From: Chytridium lagenaria
Taxonomy: Eukaryota > Chytridiomycota > Chytridiomycetes > Chytridiales > Chytridiaceae
Assembly: GCA_025449115.1 (NCBI GenBank)
Contig: JAHLKC010000008.1
Coordinates: 62,001-126,000, forward strand
Reading direction: 5' to 3'
Length of the DNA stretch: 64,000 bases
The notes under the pieces were generated by a model, which was not told where the DNA came from, did not search any database, and saw nothing but the letters and a program-made list of their open reading frames with translations. Shown here piece after piece: positions 13,462-26,575 of the stretch. The position numbers and the translations under genes are program-made. Numbering within the stretch: position 1 is the stretch's first letter; every line of letters starts with the position of its first letter.

Positions 13462-16400
13462 TTAATCCCACCCCCACTCATCAGATTTTCTCACTCCCTC
13501 CCCAGATTTCTTCCCCACATCCACTTCCCCCGCATCAACCGGCTTCAAGGCAAAGCCAGATACTGCAGGCGTTGCAACAGGTACAGCCACACTCTCCACA
13601 GCACCCTCATCATCTCTATGTAATTCAGGTAAATCATCATCTTCCCAACCCCACTCTGCAGAGACCGTCCCACCTCCACCAGATCCACCGACTTCCCCAA
13701 ACCCTCCTTCGACAGGTCTCGGAGACAAAGATCCAGAAAGGTGTGACGTTGATAAATAAGAGAAGGATGTGGGTGACGTTGCGCTTGATGACGTTTCGTC
13801 TACAGCTCGGTCGTTACTTGATTTACGTACTGGCGGGAATATGTTGGGCTTCCTCCCTGTCGCCGATCCCGCGTTCCTTACAACACTAGGCTTAGCTGGA
13901 GACATACCATACCAGTCTTTATCAAAATCCCGCTCCCACTCCGCAGGTCCAGCCCCACTCTCTTCTCCGCGATGATATGTCGTATCAGCATCAGAAGTCG
14001 GTGACACGACGCGCGGCGGTGCAGTATGTGAAGCAACACCGTGCAGATCAACGGTATCACTCATCGGCGCGTACCTGCCCCGCGTGTCGGATGACGGAAT
14101 AAGGGAAAGGATGTTTGACATAATAGACTTTGTGTTAAAGGAGTTAGAGGAGGAGGCGCCGCTACCGAGCTCTGTGTCGTCTGGTAATTCAAGATCGGAG
14201 CGGTTGGCGTGGAAGGGGCGAAGAGGTATACCTCCGAATCCTGCTGGGCCTCCAGCCCCACCCTTCGGCTGCGTGTTTTGAGTGTAGATGATGTATGCGG
14301 CAGCGACAACAACAATGATGAAAACAAACTATAAACAATGAGGTAGCTATTAGTTCATATCAAGGATATAATTTATGAAAAAAGGGCGCATTGAGAGTAA
14401 AGAGACGTACCGTAAAAAAGCCACCACCTCCTTTTTCGCCAGTCGGGATGATTTCGTCCATATCAGAACTATCATCATCCCACAGACATGGAACCATCGG
14501 GAGACTCGTAATCATTATCAAAGACCTCTTTGATAGGGCTCTGCGTTTTCACAAGCTCCACCTCCTCCACAGGCTTTTCTAATTTAACAGGTTCTGCAGG
14601 CTTCTCCGGAACAACCTCCTTTTCCTTCTCTATAGGTTTTTCAGTCACCTTTTCGTTTCCTTTCTCGACGGGCTTCTCCGTCACCTTTTCTTTCTCCGCC
14701 AGCTTCTCAGTGACCCTTTCCTTCTCAGTCGGAGCTTCCGTCACTTTAGCTACGGGTGGTTTCTCTGCCCCATCCTCTTCAGGCTTTTTTGTCACTTTCC
14801 TCCGCAGGCTTCTCCGTAACCTTCTCCGCGGGCTTCTCAATTTCCTTATCAGCATTCGGCTTCTCCACCACTTTCTCCTCCTTCTCAGCATTCGGCTTCT
14901 CCGTTTTCACAGACGTTCCGCCATCACAACTCCGCCGACAGCAGATGTCACCACAGCAGGTGCAGCAGCAGCAGTTTCACCCACATTTTTCTCTTCCCTC
15001 CACATTCGTTTTCAGCTTGATTTTTACCTCCCTATCAAGCTGTGTACTGTCAAGGACAGTGTAAAACGGCATAAAGAAGTCAACAGCACCGTCTTTTAAC
15101 CGGCGTTCGGTTGTGCCGGAGATGGCGACAGCATTGTGGCGGGAAAGGATGGGTTGGACGAGCATGCGAAGACCGAGGTCGAGGCCTTTGGATGGGTGCA
15201 GGGACAGCCATTTCCAAATAATGTTCTTTACCATATGAAGAGATGAAAACGGTTAGATGCACGTCGCACTCCGCATAAAGGCAACTTTAAGGAAAATTAT
15301 AGAAAAGATCAGTAACATACCGATCCCGTAGCAGGATCTAAAAACGCGACATAATGACCAACGTCCGCGTTAGGCGGGTCCTGCCCCTTCAACGCCGGGA
15401 ATTCTTCAAGCGACACACTCGACGGGATAGATCCAGAAAGATAGAGCACTCTGCTGCGTTCTTTGGTACCTAAGGCAACATCACCGTAACTGAGATCAAT
15501 AGAGCTACGCGTTTTAAAAGCCTTCGTCGTATGCGGCAGCTGGATTGACCAAAGCTTTTCTAAAAACAAACGTAAGTTAGATCAAGCGCAGCCATGAAAC
15601 ATTAAAAATAAATAAATAACAGGCATAACCATAAAAATACACAAAAATTTTAATGCTTACTTAAATCAAACGATAACCTCGCCACAAACCCGATCCCTTG
15701 ATTCGGCTCTGACACTTCGACTTCCAAAAACTCTGACACCCGTCCAAAATGATACCCCGATACAAAAATCCCGCACTGATCTGTCTCGTCCCGTGTCGTC
15801 ATACCCCCATTCGCTTTTGATGACGCAAACGGAACAACAAGAACCGTAATTTCATCCAAGTCGATGCGGGGGAACGGTTCAACAATGGTACCGGTAGGTC
15901 TTTTAGGGAATGGGTTTAATGGGGAGCGGCCGAGTGAAAACGTAAGAGCCTTGCCGGAGCGCGTAAAGCCAGAGGTGAAAGCACGGCGGTGAGAAGTTTT
16001 TAAGGATCTCCTATCAAGGATGGAGGGGTCCCATCCCTCTGACGTATTGTCCTCGAGAGGTGGCGTGACTTCCTTTTCAGTGGAAGCCTTTTCACGCTCC
16101 AGTTCTTTTTCCTTCTCCTTAATTTCCTTAACAGCATCCTTTGGCTTTTCCGTCTCCTTCGTCTTAGGAATAAGGTCTTCTAGTTTTTCCTTTGGCTTTT
16201 CCGTCTCCTTCGTCTCAGGAATAGGGTTTTCTGGGTTTTCCTTTTCCTTTTCCTTAACTATACGTGCAGCCTCTTTCAACTTTTCCTCCTCCTTAATTTC
16301 CTCTTTCAACTTATCCTTCTCCTTAATTTGAGGTAGAGCATCTTTCGACCTTTCCTTTTCGTTAACTTCAGGTACAGGCTCCCCATTCAAATCAGCCAAA

Positions 16401-18182
16401 ACGGGATTATTCGTTTTCTTATGATCTCCTTTTCCCTCATTCACACCATGGAAAGGTCTCCCCTGCTGTATTGTTCCCTTAACCTTCCCTCCAGCTTTGC
16501 CTTTATCCGACTCCACATCCTTGACTTTCTCTAACTCCTCATTAAGCGTCTTCGTAGGCTCATTCTCCCGTCTTGACTTTTCTAGCCGTACAATACTGCC
16601 AGTCTTGATAGGTGGCACCGAGTCCTCACTAGCCTCCCCCGCCTTCTCGGCAGCAAGCGCCTCCTCCTCGTTAAGACTGTACGAGACAACGGCAGTCGTC
16701 AGTCGGATATCACCTGTCCCGCTACACTCCGCGAAATTAGAGTCTGCGGCGAGGGAAGAGATGAGGCTAACGTGAATAGAGGAAGAGCCATCTGGGTTTT
16801 GTGGAGGAGGTGCAGCGAGGCTCTGGTGGGCGTCGATAATTTCGCCGGTGGTTGTAGAAAGTTCGAGAAGAAAAGTGTCAACGGATTTCTCGCTGAGTAC
16901 CAGCATTAAATTGTAAAAAGGAATATATCAATATTGGCTCCATTAATCCAAGTGTCAACTAACCTTGCTTCCAACTCGATACCCTCCTTTACTTTCATCT
17001 TTCCAACAAACGATGAAGCAATAATAACACTTCCCGCACCATCTCCAGTCGTCTTTTTATCTGCTCCTTTGAGTGGAGGCACGACAATAACTTTAGCTTT
17101 AAGCTGCACCTGTGCCCTCCTTAGCGCGGACAATGGACCCAAGGACACTGACGTAGCCCACTCAAATCCCGCTACGATACGTTCGCCCTTTACAGCGGGT
17201 GTGAACCTGGCAATAAGGAGGTTTTCATGATCCTTTTCACCTAACATAGTAATGACGTCAGTGCATAGATACGACAATCAACAAGGAGAAGCTCACCCTT
17301 AACCGTAATAAGATCCACATCATCCACCATTTTCCGTGGCGGCTCCCTTCTCCTAATCCTCTCAAATTCATCATCATCATCAACCATAGAAAAGTTCGTT
17401 ATAACATACGGCATCGGCAAGAAGACCTCAGTCCCAGTAAACATCCCCACAACAATCATGGAACTACCCCTTTTCTTCCTCGTCGAATTCGTAGGTATAG
17501 GTCCATCGAATTCCGCAGGGACTGCAACGGCATCCACGAACCTGAATGATGCTTTAGGAGAGACAACTGCCATAGCATCTTCGAAGGTTCCGTCAGCCGT
17601 TTGGTGTAGAAGAAAGCCACCAGTGCCATCTTTTGGTTCGAGAAATTCGGGGTCGGAGGTCGGGAGCGGGACACGGACGACACCACCGCCATAGGTTCCG
17701 ACGAGGAACACACCACTTAAATTTTAGAACGAAGGCATGGTTAGTGGAAAGTGGGAATGAAATTGGAACAGAAAGGTGACTCACGCCTCGGATTCATGTG
17801 ATGAAACAATGGTGTTGATGTAGCTTTGGCGGTAGAAGAGGTTGCCCAGAACGACAGTACGTCTGCGTAGTAAAGGATAATCAAAAATAAAAGGAGCAGT
17901 CATTAGTAAGAAATCCTTCTCGTCTAAACAAACAAGAGGAGGAGGAACAAGATGATGCCCTCGTCTAGATATCATCAGGAGCAGTTTGGCAGAAACACAA
18001 GGGCTTGACGTTTTGAATCTATAACGTCATTCCTCACCAGGCTGGGATTCCTCGATGCGGACAGGTGCAGGAATGGCAATTGACATTCTTGCCGTCATAA
18101 CGAGAATGATGACCCAAAGACTCCATGCATTCCGTGATCGCCGCGCAGGAAACGACGTCTGATGGAAGCAACCAGAGTCCAT
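13462..18182 (-). CDS. large secreted/single-pass membrane protein with Glu-Lys-Pro repeats, unrecognised family
   Basis: The ATG at 18182 opens a frame with a hydrophobic signal segment (WSLWVIILVMTARMSIAIPAP, about 18120-18060). A beta-rich ectodomain follows (exons near 17975-17781, 17711-17241, 17277-16906 and 16906-15650). Blocks such as FLVGTYGGGVVRVPLP and SMIVVGMFTGTEVFLPMPY suggest a propeller-like or lectin-like fold, but I cannot assign a family. Two Lys/Glu/Pro-rich stretches (about 16560-16080 and 14890-14560, with repeated EKVTEKP-type units) are probably extended stalks. A single transmembrane helix (FVFIIVVVAAAYIIYT, about 14330-14285) precedes a Ser/Gly-rich cytoplasmic tail ending EWGWD. 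The first exon junction is unresolved. Near 14795-14802 the frame needs either a one-base correction or a 37-nt intron. Cell-surface or wall role inferred from topology only. Confidence 0.6.
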
Positions 18183-18898
18183 TTTTTTGGAGTGAATTTT
18201 GAATTTTTGTTGTTTTTCTTTTGTGGTTGAGTTCCACTTGGCACGACCTCTTCCAACGACACCTGGAGTTTCACCACTAATAATTAGCAGGTGAAGTTTG
18301 CTGACAGATAAAAAAAACCTACACGTCGTTGGACACTTTTAAAAACACAAAATATAGAGACGTTTGGACTGCGTATGTTTATTTCTGACTATGGAGAAGT
18401 AGGATATTCATTTCCCACTTGTTAGTCTCCATTCATGAACAGCTGTATCTGCAGCAAAACAGCAATATATATTACATCACGCAGAAAAAACATCAGATGT
18501 AAGGAACTTTGAAAAAGAAAAAAGAAACCCTCATTCGGAAAAAAAAATTGAAGAGATAAAAGGCGGAGAGAGGATTTTTAAAAATGAGACAAAACCGAAA
18601 ATCACATAATTATCACAAGGGCACTAAAACACTGATAATCAACAAGGAAAAGAAAAAAAAAAAAAGAAAAAGAAAACCCAATTTAAAGGGGATGCGATGT
18701 AGTTGTTAAGTAAAAAGAAAAGAGACATTTGGGATGGAGACGAACCTGCTATTGCAATCATAAATAGCCTCCAGCATCGGGAAACGGATCCTTTTACACA
18801 GGAAACGTGAACAGTGGGAGGGAGCAAACTTAAACTTCATTACTTAGAAAGGGAAGGATAAGAGCAGGAATAATAGAAACACCAGAAACACACTACGC

Positions 18899-20772
18899 TT
18901 AGAATCCGAACCCATCAAAAGTCTTTGAATTTGTCCTTGTAAGGGTCCTGCCCTGGGACCCATAAGGCTCATGATTCTCATCATACCGATCAAAATTACT
19001 GGTATCTCCCTCATGCCCAATTCTGGGTTGATAAGGAGACGGGATTTCAAGGTTAACAAGCTTGTTCCAGTCAACATCAGAGAACCAACGATGGCGTTTG
19101 ATGTCGTCGGCACCAGCCTTAAGGTTACCGTACCGCTTGGACAAGTCGGGGTGAGTAGACGCTTGACAAGATCTTTCGCGAGAGGGTCAAAGTGAGGTGG
19201 GAACCGAAGCTTGCATGCAAGAATCTTCTCGTAAAGTTTAAAGTGGTCATCGTCAAAGAAGGGTGGGTGGCCAGCAATCATCTTCAAGGTTACAGTCTAT
19301 CGTTAGATTCCAAGGTATAAATTGGGAATTTAAATAAAGCGCTAACCTCATAAATGAGAATACCAAGAGCCCACCAGTCAACAGCTTTTCCGTAACCCTT
19401 AGATTGGATAATTTCGGGTGCAAGGTAATCGGGGTACCGCAAAGCGTCCAAGTCACATCTGGAACCACCTTTGCAAAACCAAAATCGGTAATTTTGATGT
19501 GGCCCTTTGCGTCGATAAGAAGATTCTAATGAAGAGAGAAAAATTGGTTTAATAATCTCATCCGTGTTCAAGAATACACGGACCAGAGGAAAGGACCTAC
19601 CTCAGGCTTCAAATCACGATAAATAATATCTTTGCTATGCAAGTATTCAAACGCCATCACAACCTCAGCCGCATAGAATTTTGCGATGTGATTAGGAAAT
19701 CTCCCGCTCTTTCTCAAGTAGCTGAAAAGTTCACCACCCTGCACGTACTCCAACACAAGATACAAGTTGGCTGAATCTTGGAACGCCCCTAAAAGCCCAA
19801 CAAGGAAGGGGAAATCCAGCCGCTCCAAGATATGCTTCTCATTGATTGTGTGCTCGACCTGTCGAAGCCTCACCACATCCACCTTTCTCAGCACCTTCAT
19901 AGCAAAATGCTTTCCAGTGGCTTTGAGCTGAACAAGATGCACACGACCAAAAGAACCGGTGCCAAGGGTGTTCAGGATAAGGAAATCGTTGAGGTTGAAG
20001 GACTGTCGCGAGTTTCCGATATTTGTCGAGACTGCCGCCAGCGACGATTCGACTAGAGCCGCGATGGAGCGACGCGATGTCATGGGCATGGATGGAGGTT
20101 GCATCAAGCCTAAGTTGTTATTTTGAACGTTATAATAGTTGGCGTAGGCGTCTTGATGAGCCTGTTGTGGTTGTTGCTGTGGAGGTCTTTGTTGTGTGTA
20201 GTCATCCATCTTTATTTGCGGTCCGCCCTTTGGAAGTGCAGAGGAGGAGTCAGAGTGGTGATACTGTCCTTGGCTGTCTGAGGATGTGGTGCCAGTCACA
20301 GAAGTGTTGAACGCAATTGATCTTGATGCCGAATCCGCAAGATTATTTGCAGCTGCCTTGACACTGACCTTTCGGGAGTTTGGAGATGTAGCTCGGGGAG
20401 TTGCGCTTTTGTTGGGCGTCAAAGTTCCTTTTGAGGACGTCAGAACCTTTCCGGTACCAGACAGAGCGATTCCGTCCTTCTCGATCCTTTTAATATCAGG
20501 TAACCGTTGTGTGGATCCTGCAGTTCCAGTGGCTGCGGAGCAGGTGTTGTTGGGGGCCGAGAGATGCTCTTTAAAGATCCTTTGGCAGAAGACGAACGAC
20601 TTAATCCAACTCCAGAGTTTCCGTTTGCAGCAAGACTTAAACTTGCCATAGACGATGAGAGCTGAGCTTCACGACCTTGAATATCCGGAAGAGGTACTAC
20701 ACCACTGCTGTTCACGCTTGTTGCCTTGGGGGGCATTCTTGGGGAACCAGTTGCAGTAGGTGTCCCGGCCAT
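18899..20772 (-). CDS. cAMP-dependent protein kinase catalytic subunit (PKA/TPK)
   Basis: AGC kinase with every PKA landmark: glycine loop GTGSFGRV (about 19960), AMKVL lysine, catalytic loop YRDLKPE (about 19610), DFGFAK, activation loop [11 protein letters not shown], and a C-terminal tail ending FDGF plus two residues. The catalytic core is preceded by about 230 Ser/Gln-rich residues, longer than animal PKA but usual for fungal Tpk proteins. It acts in cytosol and nucleus once released from its regulatory subunit. Frame breaks occur exactly inside conserved motifs: between GTP and DYLAPE (C run, plus-strand G4 at 19431-19434) and between LLTP and DLSKRYGNL (G4 at 19148-19151). Both are fixed by one extra C on the coding strand, so assembly indels are the likely cause. 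A further frame ambiguity lies in the disordered N-terminus near 20510-20560. Introns are visible near 19270-19345 and 19525-19600. Confidence 0.9.
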
Positions 20773-21268
20773 ACGCTAATGATAGCGCGTGATTGCGATC
20801 ACAGCAAGCCCAACGTTTGCTGCAGCCGAAATGGTCCGTTTAATGTCGTTCTACCGCCGCCTGCTTTCTTCTCCTTGCTTCCAGCTTGCAGGTGGTTTGC
20901 ACAAACCGCACAAATGGCTTTTTCACGGATCAGACAACAGTTAAGTGACAACAGTCGAGTAACAGATTTTTGTAAACGTGGTGTGTGCGATGACCCCACT
21001 GATGAGCACCGATTTGAAGTGGCCCTTCTCGACGGATGGTCGGGTGGAAGGGGTGTATTATGGATGTATGTGGGTCTTTTAGATGCTTTATTGTTCCAAA
21101 CACAAGGAGTTTAGGGGTTGTACGACTTCCTGCGGCGGTTCGGCCATTGTCTGAAAAAACCTGCGTTTTATGAAGGCACCCTAGTCCCAGGCTTGAAGAG
21201 AAGGCATTAAAGACGTGACGTCCTAACGAAAAGTATTAAAAATGAATATCAAAGTTTTTTACATGAAG
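20773..21268. other. intergenic region
   Basis: This is about 500 bp between the PKA start and the end of the chitin synthase gene. The plus-strand open frame across it (20677-21114) overlaps the PKA N-terminus and has no recognisable features. Nothing else was seen. Confidence 0.4.
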
Positions 21269-24200
21269 TTAAAGGCGAAGAAAATTGACAACAGGAAGGA
21301 AAGGTAAAAAAAACCCTACTTCTTCGTCGCCCTCGTGCGTTCGCGGCTCTCCTCCTTCAGTCATAACTATACGTGTGTTTCCCCACGTAAAGTCGTCAAA
21401 GTGCCAAAACGCATACAACGGAAGGTAGAACGAAAATAGAGGGGTTGCCAAAATATACTGTGTAAACCGTGTAAACATTCCACATTCACAAAGACAGAAA
21501 GTAAGACTTACAATAATCATCCACCCAAAATGTTGAAACTTGCCCTTAAGGACAAAAATGATCATTTGGCCTCCGTATACAACAGCAAGCATCAACATGG
21601 ACACTAAAGGAAGCTTCAAAGAAGGGTCACTCAGGTAGGCATACACAAGGTAGCCGATGTAAATCAAAGCGCAAGGCTGTACGAAAGTCCCGATAAGGTC
21701 TAGCATCACCAATGATTTCATCTAATAAGGTGTCAACGACTTCAAGGCTAAATCATACACACCGAAAAAATACAGCAACCGCAAGTGTTTTTTAAAGTCA
21801 ACATTTCGAGTAAAGTATGAACCGTACTGTTAATCCAACGACGACGCTGAGATACAAGCACAGAAAGTTTCTCTGGGGCATACGTCTTGCATTTTGCGTC
21901 AGATGTAAAAATCAACTTTCGATCAGGAAAGTGTTTCATGACAAGTAATGTCAAGTAACGGTCCTCGCCAAGGTAGAGTAAATTCTTCAAGTGCAAAGTA
22001 TCCACCGTATTAACAGAAAAGTCTTTGATAACAGGTGAAGCAATTAAAACTGGATACCCTCATCCAAAGAGAATATTCGGTACATGCAGAAACAGCCGGG
22101 CAAACACGTAACTGCACCGAAAAGTGACTCAAACGCCTTGGATAGATGATGGGAAACAAAATACTCGTAGACTTGTATCATTGTAACCCAGCTCTTCTTC
22201 TCATTTGCAAGAAGTGTTTCTCCGCAAAGCCCAGAAACCTTGGAGTCGCGAACCATGGAGGATACCATACGGTTAACGGAATCCCGATGCACCTCCGTAT
22301 CGGCATCAACCCATAAAAGGAACTCGAACATGGCAGGATCCAAACCAAAGGATGCGTGGAATTGCCGCATTAGTTCCAATTCCAATGGATTCATGGGATG
22401 CTTCAGGTAAGCGCGGTGCAGGAATCGCATCAAGAGTAACTGAGAATCGCGCTTTCCTCTAACATATTTTTAAGACTTATGAAAGACTCGTAACTTGTTA
22501 CCTATTTCCTGGCTTAGCCGTCTCCTTTTCAGACCCAACTTTAACCACAATAACCACCGGTATCAATTGTCCTTCAACTCGATAATAGCAAGAAAAAATC
22601 TTTCCGTAGTTCAACTTCTTCGATCCATTTCCCAAAGACTCGAATGCGAAAGATGAAGCGCCTTTCAAATCCTTCAATCCAAAAAAATCAAGAATAATCT
22701 CTGGCGTCGGTTTGTCGTTCCCAGAACCAGTAACGATTCCGTCGGCTGTTACAAAAAGAAGCTGCATAAATTTAAGTACAAGAATATAGTCGGTGAAGCA
22801 CAAAGAAGAAACCACGAACCATTTGAGATCTATCGAAGGTCGATTGGGCAACCGACTCGAAAGTGCGTTTAAGGGATATCATACCTTCCGTGTAGCAAGG
22901 GACCTTTTTTTATATTGGAAAGTAATGAGTTACTAACGTGAAAAGGTGAACATTGGAATAAAATAGAAAGGTAAAAAAGTAACAAACCTGACATATTACA
23001 AACTTATTATGCAGTTCCGGCATCGACCTTGCCGAAAACTGAAGTGCGCCGCAAAACTAGACAACCCAGTTAATACTGCAACTATGTAAATTACTACCTT
23101 TATCGCCATAATAACGCATACTAAAAGCGTAACCCCAAACAACACATAATTTGGTACCAAACACCTCAATTCAAATCGATGATCGATTGCCCCCACCATC
23201 ATCAGCCCATCCAGGCATTCCATGTATTTCAAAAACTTATCCTTTCCTTCACTAGCCGCGACCTTTTGCAGTCGTCCCGTTATATCCTTTCCACTTCGTC
23301 CCAGCTCTAATATGATGTGTCCAATCCCGTCACCCAAGAAGTTAATGGTTTCTGGAGCGTAAGTGGAAACGTCGTAGATGCGGTCAAAGGCAACGAGAAG
23401 ACGTTTTGTAGGCGATTCACTGAGATACTGGGTAATCCAGGCTTGATCGCGAACGACGATGCCTCGTCGCATGGGCTGGATAACTTGAAGGAAATCGTAC
23501 GTGGAGTTCACGATGGAAACTTTGAGGTGGGGATACCTGATGACTTTTTCAGGACTGTGCTTCTACGAATTGAAAGAGACATACCACACAGTAAAGGCAT
23601 CCTTCGGAATTGTGCGCTCAATGTAATCCCAACCAGGCGGCTGCGGTAATTGGCAATAGTTCGGCCATGAAGACGTCTTATAAAACATGGCCGACACATC
23701 TCGACCGAGCGTTGTCTTTTCATAATAATTTTATCATTAGATGAGAAGAAACAAAGTGGGAAGCCCTACCTCTTCAAACGCAGTTACACTGATTATTTGA
23801 TTCTCCGTAATATGCGACTTCACGATTTCCGGAATACGATAGTAGCTAAACATTAAGTACACAAGAGAAAATCAATCTTACTGTCCGCCAATAATAACAA
23901 GAGGATCAGATATCCTCTTCTTCCCCGAAATCTCGCCCTCCGAAAGATCCGTTGTGCGCGGGCATAGAATTAAACCAAGACCAATGATGAACTAAACTGT
24001 AATTAAACGAGGGCAAAAAAATATTATGGAGAAAGTAATACAAGGGGAAAATGGATAAAAAAAAGGCTTACAAACAACAAGATTAGACACAGAAGCAATA
24101 TAATCAAGCATAGCTGGACAATGTTAGAAGGTTCCCAAGCTCTCGCGTTACCGCCACTTTCTCTCTCCAAGCCATAAGAACCTCTTTCCTCCTCATATCA

Positions 24201-26508
24201 CAGCATATCTTTAAGAACAACACAGGAATCCACCTATCACAAATTAAACGTATCAAATTATGTAATATACCAAGTCAAGAACCAAGTAACGCATATCCAA
24301 CATCGACGCGTCCCTGAAGTCTTCGGGGGTGCTGGAGGTTGTACGACGCGGTCAGGAACAACCGCCACGATAGCTTCTTCTAAGACGACCTCATCCACTG
24401 AATTTGTCTTCACGTCCCTCGATCGATGATTCTCGAGAGCGCGGATAGTTGTATCCGACACGTATATCGAGGTCGACGTCATGGTGTAGTCTCGGTGATG
24501 GATCAGCCCCAAAGACAACAGTTTGCCTTGAGTTAAGATAATGTTCTCTGATGCAATACTGCTGTAACGGGCGGCAAAATCGTCCAAAGTAAGGACTCGA
24601 TTGTATTTTCCGGATGCGGCGGCTGCGTAGTCCGAGATATGAAGGTGATCTGCCTGGGTTCTAAATGCTTCATAGCACGGCGCATCAAAGTCATCCAGAA
24701 CCTCCGTGCAGAGAAGAACCCAGAGGTCGCAATGTTTCAGGGAGTCGGCGATGTGGGAGCACAAGTCCAACGCTTGGTAAGCAAGCGACAGTTGGCCGTC
24801 TTGCGAGAAACGTGGAGGACCCAACATATGACCGTAAGACAGAATATGACTAATCGATGAGCCTATTGGGTTTAACATGTCAATAGCTGACCGTATATTC
24901 TCGACGTTCGAAACCATTGACTCAAGCGACGCAGAGATCGCGTAGGACGTCAATATATATTCTCTGCCGGAGTGAGTCAAAAGCACCTTGTTTCCCTCCA
25001 CGTTCCATCCAACATTAAGACTTGATGCAGTTTCTTTAAGGGCAACGTCCGAACCAACATCACCACCTTCGAATACAATATTTTCAAGATCCCTTAAAAA
25101 GTAGAGGTGTCCACAGTACGATCTCGCCAGATCGTCAATATCAAGAAAATCTTCAGGAGGCCCTTCCACAGTGCCGACTTTGATACCTTGGCAATACACT
25201 GAAACGGTTCTAGAAAGTTTTGAAATTGTAACTGCAGCGAAATCTCGTGTCAAAGAAGTATAGTCATTAGCTACACCCTCTACATCGAGATACTGGATAA
25301 TCGATATGGATCCAAACGACGACTCGATGTTTCCCGAAAACTTCATGTTAAAGACATAAAATAGCCAATTCACAACCCTCCTATATAGTAATTCTGCGAG
25401 GCCACCAAGAGGCTGCAAGGATCCATTGTCAAACAACACGGCAAGATAGTCAGGATCGATGTACAGCTCTCCAGCGACAAAATGCAGAACGTCATCAACC
25501 GAGTATTCCTCCACTTGCGTAATATACGTGATGATGGATCGAATCGCCGAAAGGATTCTTGACAATGCCTTGAAATCCGAAGGGCATAATTCCAATAAGT
25601 TTGCGAGATTTTGAAGTTCGAGAGAGGAAGAATCAAAGCCGTCAAGTACGTGTGGTGCGGCATAGATCGTTATATGGGATCCAATCGGCCCCAACATGAA
25701 CATGCTAAACCCTGTTATTCCGTAGTCACCATAGTGAACTTTAACGTCAAAACCAGCATGAAAGACGCCGCTATTAAACTTATTTGTGTTCGAAAGCAGC
25801 TTTGTCAAAGATTCGATGGCGAAAACTGCAGGGCTGAAGTCTGAAGTAATCTTCTGCAAATGTTTCAATATGGAAATAAATTCCAAAGGAGTGTCCGACT
25901 TCCCCCTATCTGCATTAAACAGCTGAATTTGCAAATGACTTACAAAATTATAAGCGTTTGGCTCGATCGTCGATTTATAAGTTGGCTCAGCGCGGACTCC
26001 ACGAGGTTAAAAGCAGACTCCTGGCCGCCTAAATTTCGGTCAGAGCGTACTTGCGTATCCACTTCATTCCAGGGTCCTAACGACACCATAACGCGGCTTC
26101 CGAGGGAGGTTTGCTTTATTCCGTGTAAGTATCGATGCCAAATGTCTTCGACTGCATTCAGCTTATCCTGGTAGAACTCCATGTCTTTCTCGTCTTCGAT
26201 GAAAGTAAAAGGCGATAGCAACTAATTCTCCTAATGTTTCGTGGCATATATAATAATATGCAAGAAAAAAAAAAAAAAAAAAGCGTGGGATACGAGTGAT
26301 CAGACATCACGTATGCAAAAGAGTTACGTCGGAGGGAGACAACAGCTTTATTCTCACGATAACTGAAGAGAAAGCTTTCTGTATAAGGATGTATGGAACT
26401 CTTGCTCTTGGAGAAGCGGCTCCGTATATGCATTCCGATCTGATTTAGCATGGAAGTGTTGATGACTTGGCCCTTATCAAAGCTCAAAAAAGGATGCCTC
26501 CAAGCCAT
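21269..26508 (-). CDS. chitin synthase with myosin motor-like domain (class V/VII type)
   Basis: Membrane enzyme polymerising UDP-GlcNAc into chitin. Order: a divergent myosin motor-like domain (26508 to about 24330, with [25 protein letters not shown] and [16 protein letters not shown] blocks); [13 protein letters not shown] opening the first membrane region; the [14 protein letters not shown] transmembrane stretch (about 24190-23940); a cytochrome-b5-like segment ([16 protein letters not shown], about 23370); two TM helices (about 23130); then the catalytic core with [13 protein letters not shown] (about 22310), [19 protein letters not shown] (about 21970) and QRRRWINST (about 21835), and terminal TM helices. 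Two exons that first look like separate genes join through short introns (about 24214-24257 and 24121-24158) into one reading frame. The P-loop position of the motor reads only a weak RGKSD, so ATPase activity is doubtful. The C-terminal DEK-type domain of some relatives is absent. One base is missing near 22057-22059, before the conserved VDTLHLKN block. Confidence 0.88.
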
Positions 26509-26575
26509 GCATGCTATCCCAGCTGCCTCCCTTCTGCATTGAAAGTTTCGATGTCCTGCAGCAATGCAACGGCCC

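Noticed and set aside
14475..15064. Phe/Ser/Thr-rich plus-strand proteins opposite the Glu/Lys repeats
   Set aside because: They are the antisense reading of GAG/AAG/CCG-rich codons; the minus strand has the signal peptide, TM helix and consistent splice sites.
24258..26221. A separate gene for the myosin-like region upstream of the chitin synthase
   Set aside because: Two short introns (about 24214-24257 and 24121-24158) join it in frame to the chitin synthase membrane region (WFLTWWIP and MAWREKVA blocks), as in known motor-domain chitin synthases.
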